Shown one piece after another: positions 62,348-64,000 of a stretch of DNA of 64,000 nucleotides. The DNA is from Limnohabitans sp. MMS-10A-192 (GTDB lineage: Bacteria; Pseudomonadota; Gammaproteobacteria; Burkholderiales; Burkholderiaceae_C). The DNA lies in NCBI RefSeq assembly GCF_003063335.1, contig NZ_NERX01000001.1, forward strand, positions 558,001 through 622,000, in the 5' to 3' direction. The first letter of the stretch is position 1; the number at the start of each line of letters is the position of its first letter. Position numbers and translations under genes: made by a program. Below the pieces are notes generated by a model. The model did no database searches. It had not been told where the DNA came from and was given only the letters and a program-made list of their open reading frames with translations.

Positions 62348-63138
62348 CAGCCGCCGATGATGGCGCTCACGCCACCATCCACCGCCATCCATTGGCCTGT
62401 GATGTGCTTGCCTGCGTCCGAGGCGTAAAGCAAGGCCAAGCCTTTGAGGTCTTCGTCATCGCCCAGGCGACGCAGCGGAGCGCCTTTGGCCATGTTGTCG
62501 GCCCCCAGTTTTTCCAGCAGACCATAGGTCATTTTGCTGGGGAAAAAACCCGGGCAAATCGCGTTGACGCTGATGCCATGCTCGCCCCACTCGCCTGCCA
62601 GTGCGCGGGTGAAGTTGACCACCGCACCTTTGGAGGTGTTGTAGGCAATCGTCTTCATCTCGGACGGGTTGCCAGCCAGACCCGCGATGGAGGCCACATT
62701 CAGAATGCGGCCTTTTTTGCGCGGGATCATGCAGAGCTTGGCCACTTCCTGCGACAAGATGAAATAGCCGCGCACGTTCAGGTTCATCACCTTGTCCCAG
62801 GCCCCGACCGGGTGCTCTTCGGCGGGCGCGCCCCAGCTGGCACCGGCGTTGTTGACCAAGATGTCGATCGGGCCCATGCGTTCGATGGTCTCTGCCGCCA
62901 GACGGCGGATGTCTTCTTCTTTACCGCAATCTGCAGCGATCCAGCGGGCGTCGATGCCCGCGGCTTGCAGCTCGGCGGCGGCCTCTTCCAGATCGGCCGC
63001 TTTGCGTGAGCTGAGCATGATCTTGGCGCCTGCCTCACCCAGCGCATGGGCCATTTGCAGGCCCAGGCCGCGCGAGCCGCCGGTGACCAAGGCCACCTGG
63101 CCGGTCAAATCAAAAAGTTGTTGGACTGTGCGTGCCAT
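62347..63138 (-). CDS. Short-chain dehydrogenase/reductase (gluconate 5-dehydrogenase / FabG-like)
   Basis: The protein has 263 residues from ATG 63138 with a GGAG site. T-G-G-S-R-G-L-G near residue 20, N-N-A-G-A-S, and the catalytic Y-N-T-S-K; C-terminal W-M-A-V-D-G-G-V. Likely acts on a hydroxyacyl-CoA or keto intermediate; no acyl carrier protein gene is near. Located in the acyl-CoA dehydrogenase operon. Confidence 0.9.
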   Translation of the reverse strand: MARTVQQLFDLTGQVALVTGGSRGLGLQMAHALGEAGAKIMLSSRKAADLEEAAAELQAAGIDARWIAADCGKEEDIRRLAAETIERMGPIDILVNNAGASWGAPAEEHPVGAWDKVMNLNVRGYFILSQEVAKLCMIPRKKGRILNVASIAGLAGNPSEMKTIAYNTSKGAVVNFTRALAGEWGEHGISVNAICPGFFPSKMTYGLLEKLGADNMAKGAPLRRLGDDEDLKGLALLYASDAGKHITGQWMAVDGGVSAIIGG

Positions 63139-63151
63139 GTCGGGGCTCCAT

Positions 63152-63457
63152 TTATTCAACGTTGAAATCCATGCAGCGACGTTCTTTGACGACCGCTTTC
63201 ATGAAGGGTTTGATGGCCACATGTTGCGGGTGATTCTGGTAAGCCGCTAGCACCTGCGCGTCATCGAGCAGCATGTGGAGCACCAAATCATTCGTGCAGT
63301 CCATGCCCGGTGTGGCGGTGGCGACTTCAAAAGTGCGGATACCGGGCACCACCTGAGCGCATGACAGCAACAAAGCCTTGGCTTTTTCCAGATTGGTGGC
63401 CTTGTCGGCGCCTTCGGCCTGCTCATGCAGGTTCCACATGACGATGTGACGGATCAT
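63152..63457 (-). CDS. Dabb (stress-responsive alpha-beta barrel) domain protein
   Basis: The protein has 101 residues from ATG 63457, overlapping the acyl-CoA dehydrogenase stop as TGATG. Ferredoxin-like dimeric fold: I-R-H-I-V-M-W-N-L at the start, P-G-I-R-T-F-E-V, and D-L-V-L-H-M-L-L-D-D, then Y-x-x-H-P-x-H. Family members act in lipid or polyketide metabolism or stress; function here unknown. Confidence 0.85.
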   Translation of the reverse strand: MIRHIVMWNLHEQAEGADKATNLEKAKALLLSCAQVVPGIRTFEVATATPGMDCTNDLVLHMLLDDAQVLAAYQNHPQHVAIKPFMKAVVKERRCMDFNVE

Positions 63458-64000
63458 CAAAACGCCTCCTCGGGCAAGTCGGCGCAAGTCGGGTCGCGGC
63501 TGCTGACCACATTCAGCCAAGCGCCGATTTTGGGCAGTTCATAGCGGAAAAAATAACGGCAGGCGGCGCGGCGGCCTTGTGCAGCGGGGCTGTCTTGGCC
63601 CTCCAGGCTTGCTGCAACATCCAGCCAAATCCAGGCGATCACGGTGTGGCCAAAGGCCTGCAAATACGGCACGGCATTGGCCAGCGCCTGAGCAGGTTCT
63701 GCGCCGTCCCAGGCTTGCTGGGTGGCTTGGCCGATTTGCTTGAGCGCGTCACGCAAAGCTGCGGCTTCAGGACCCCAGCTGGCTTCCGCCTTGTTCGCGG
63801 TAGACAGCATGCGCTCCGCCAACAGTTGCAGGCCCCGGCCGTTTTCCATCAACACCTTGCGGCCCAAGAGGTCCATGGCCTGGATGCCATGCGTGCCCTC
63901 GTGGATCATGTTCAGGCGGTTGTCACGCCAGTACTGCTCGACCGGAAAGTCGCGGGTGTAGCCGTAGCCACCGTGGATCTGTATGGCCAAGCTGTTGGCT
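63457..64000 (-). CDS. Acyl-CoA dehydrogenase, C-terminal part (runs off window)
   Basis: The open frame reaches the window edge; 180 residues are visible. A-I-Q-I-H-G-G-Y-G-Y-T-R-D-F-P-V-E is the conserved C-terminal flavin/ETF-facing segment of acyl-CoA dehydrogenases, followed by an extra helical C-terminal domain (acyl-CoA dehydrogenase type with about 600 residues, like FadE-type in Burkholderiales). It heads the visible operon, so it likely starts with fatty acid-like substrates. N-terminal half is outside the window. Confidence 0.9.
   Translation of the reverse strand, partial: ANSLAIQIHGGYGYTRDFPVEQYWRDNRLNMIHEGTHGIQAMDLLGRKVLMENGRGLQLLAERMLSTANKAEASWGPEAAALRDALKQIGQATQQAWDGAEPAQALANAVPYLQAFGHTVIAWIWLDVAASLEGQDSPAAQGRRAACRYFFRYELPKIGAWLNVVSSRDPTCADLPEEAF

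Overview
The window is a contiguous, gene-dense stretch of a betaproteobacterial chromosome. It looks like Burkholderiales, family Comamonadaceae (Limnohabitans/Rhodoferax/Polaromonas-type). This rests on conserved neighbourhoods (zipA-ligA-def; lptF/lptG divergent from pepA-holC; rimP-nusA-infB-rbfA-truB; smpB divergent from ratA-rnfH; guaB-guaA; mltG-tmk-holB-tatD), on high-GC codon usage, and on the style of the individual proteins. I see no phage, insertion sequence, CRISPR array, rRNA or plasmid function. The genus is not decided.

Layout. 1-3255 (+): end of a ZipA-like division gene, NAD-dependent DNA ligase, peptide deformylase. 3260-8042 (-): LptF-LptG lipopolysaccharide export permeases, CbiX-type chelatase, CysB-like regulator, methionine-type aminotransferase. 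8066-11519 (+): PepA, DNA polymerase III chi, a small unknown protein and an orphan Leu/Ile/Val-type binding protein. A tRNA-Ser(GGA) faces it across a shared terminator. 11858-16741: Arg/Lys/Orn decarboxylase (+), FabI and a BT1-like transporter (-). 16840-25217 (+): the translation and RNA operon rimP-nusA-infB-rbfA-truB-typA, preceded by a leader hairpin that looks like an attenuator. 25231-32818: EamA transporter, 3-hydroxyisobutyryl-CoA hydrolase-like protein, SmpB, RatA, RnfH, an RNA methyltransferase, GuaB and GuaA.

32864-38376 (+): PaiB-like protein, an unusual single reading frame joining TadA to a DhlA-type haloalkane dehalogenase, LD-carboxypeptidase and a penicillin-acylase-family hydrolase. 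38399-43399 (-): RcnB-like protein, ankyrin protein, TatD, HolB, Tmk, MltG. 43528-54010: YgfZ, a hotdog thioesterase fused to GNAT, an HSL-type esterase, iron-type alcohol dehydrogenase, a lipoprotein, TfoX-like protein, TrhO, LysE-type exporter, patatin and Tex.

54183-58969 (+) is the most distinctive locus. A near-consensus sigma-70 promoter drives a small lipoprotein with an HExxH motif, a GfcA/YjbE-like secreted protein, a GfcB/YjbF lipoprotein, and one 943-residue protein that joins the GfcC (YjbG) and YjbH domains. This is a compact version of the group-4-capsule/exopolysaccharide accessory operon, with no glycosyltransferases beside it. 59015-64000 (-): a tightly packed catabolic-looking operon (acyl-CoA dehydrogenase, Dabb protein, SDR, PaaI-type thioesterase, MDR reductase, GST-like protein, SDR) that runs off the window end.

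Most genes are housekeeping. The points worth following are the TadA-dehalogenase frame, the fused GfcC-YjbH operon with its HExxH lipoprotein, and two hairpins placed so close to start codons that they look regulatory.
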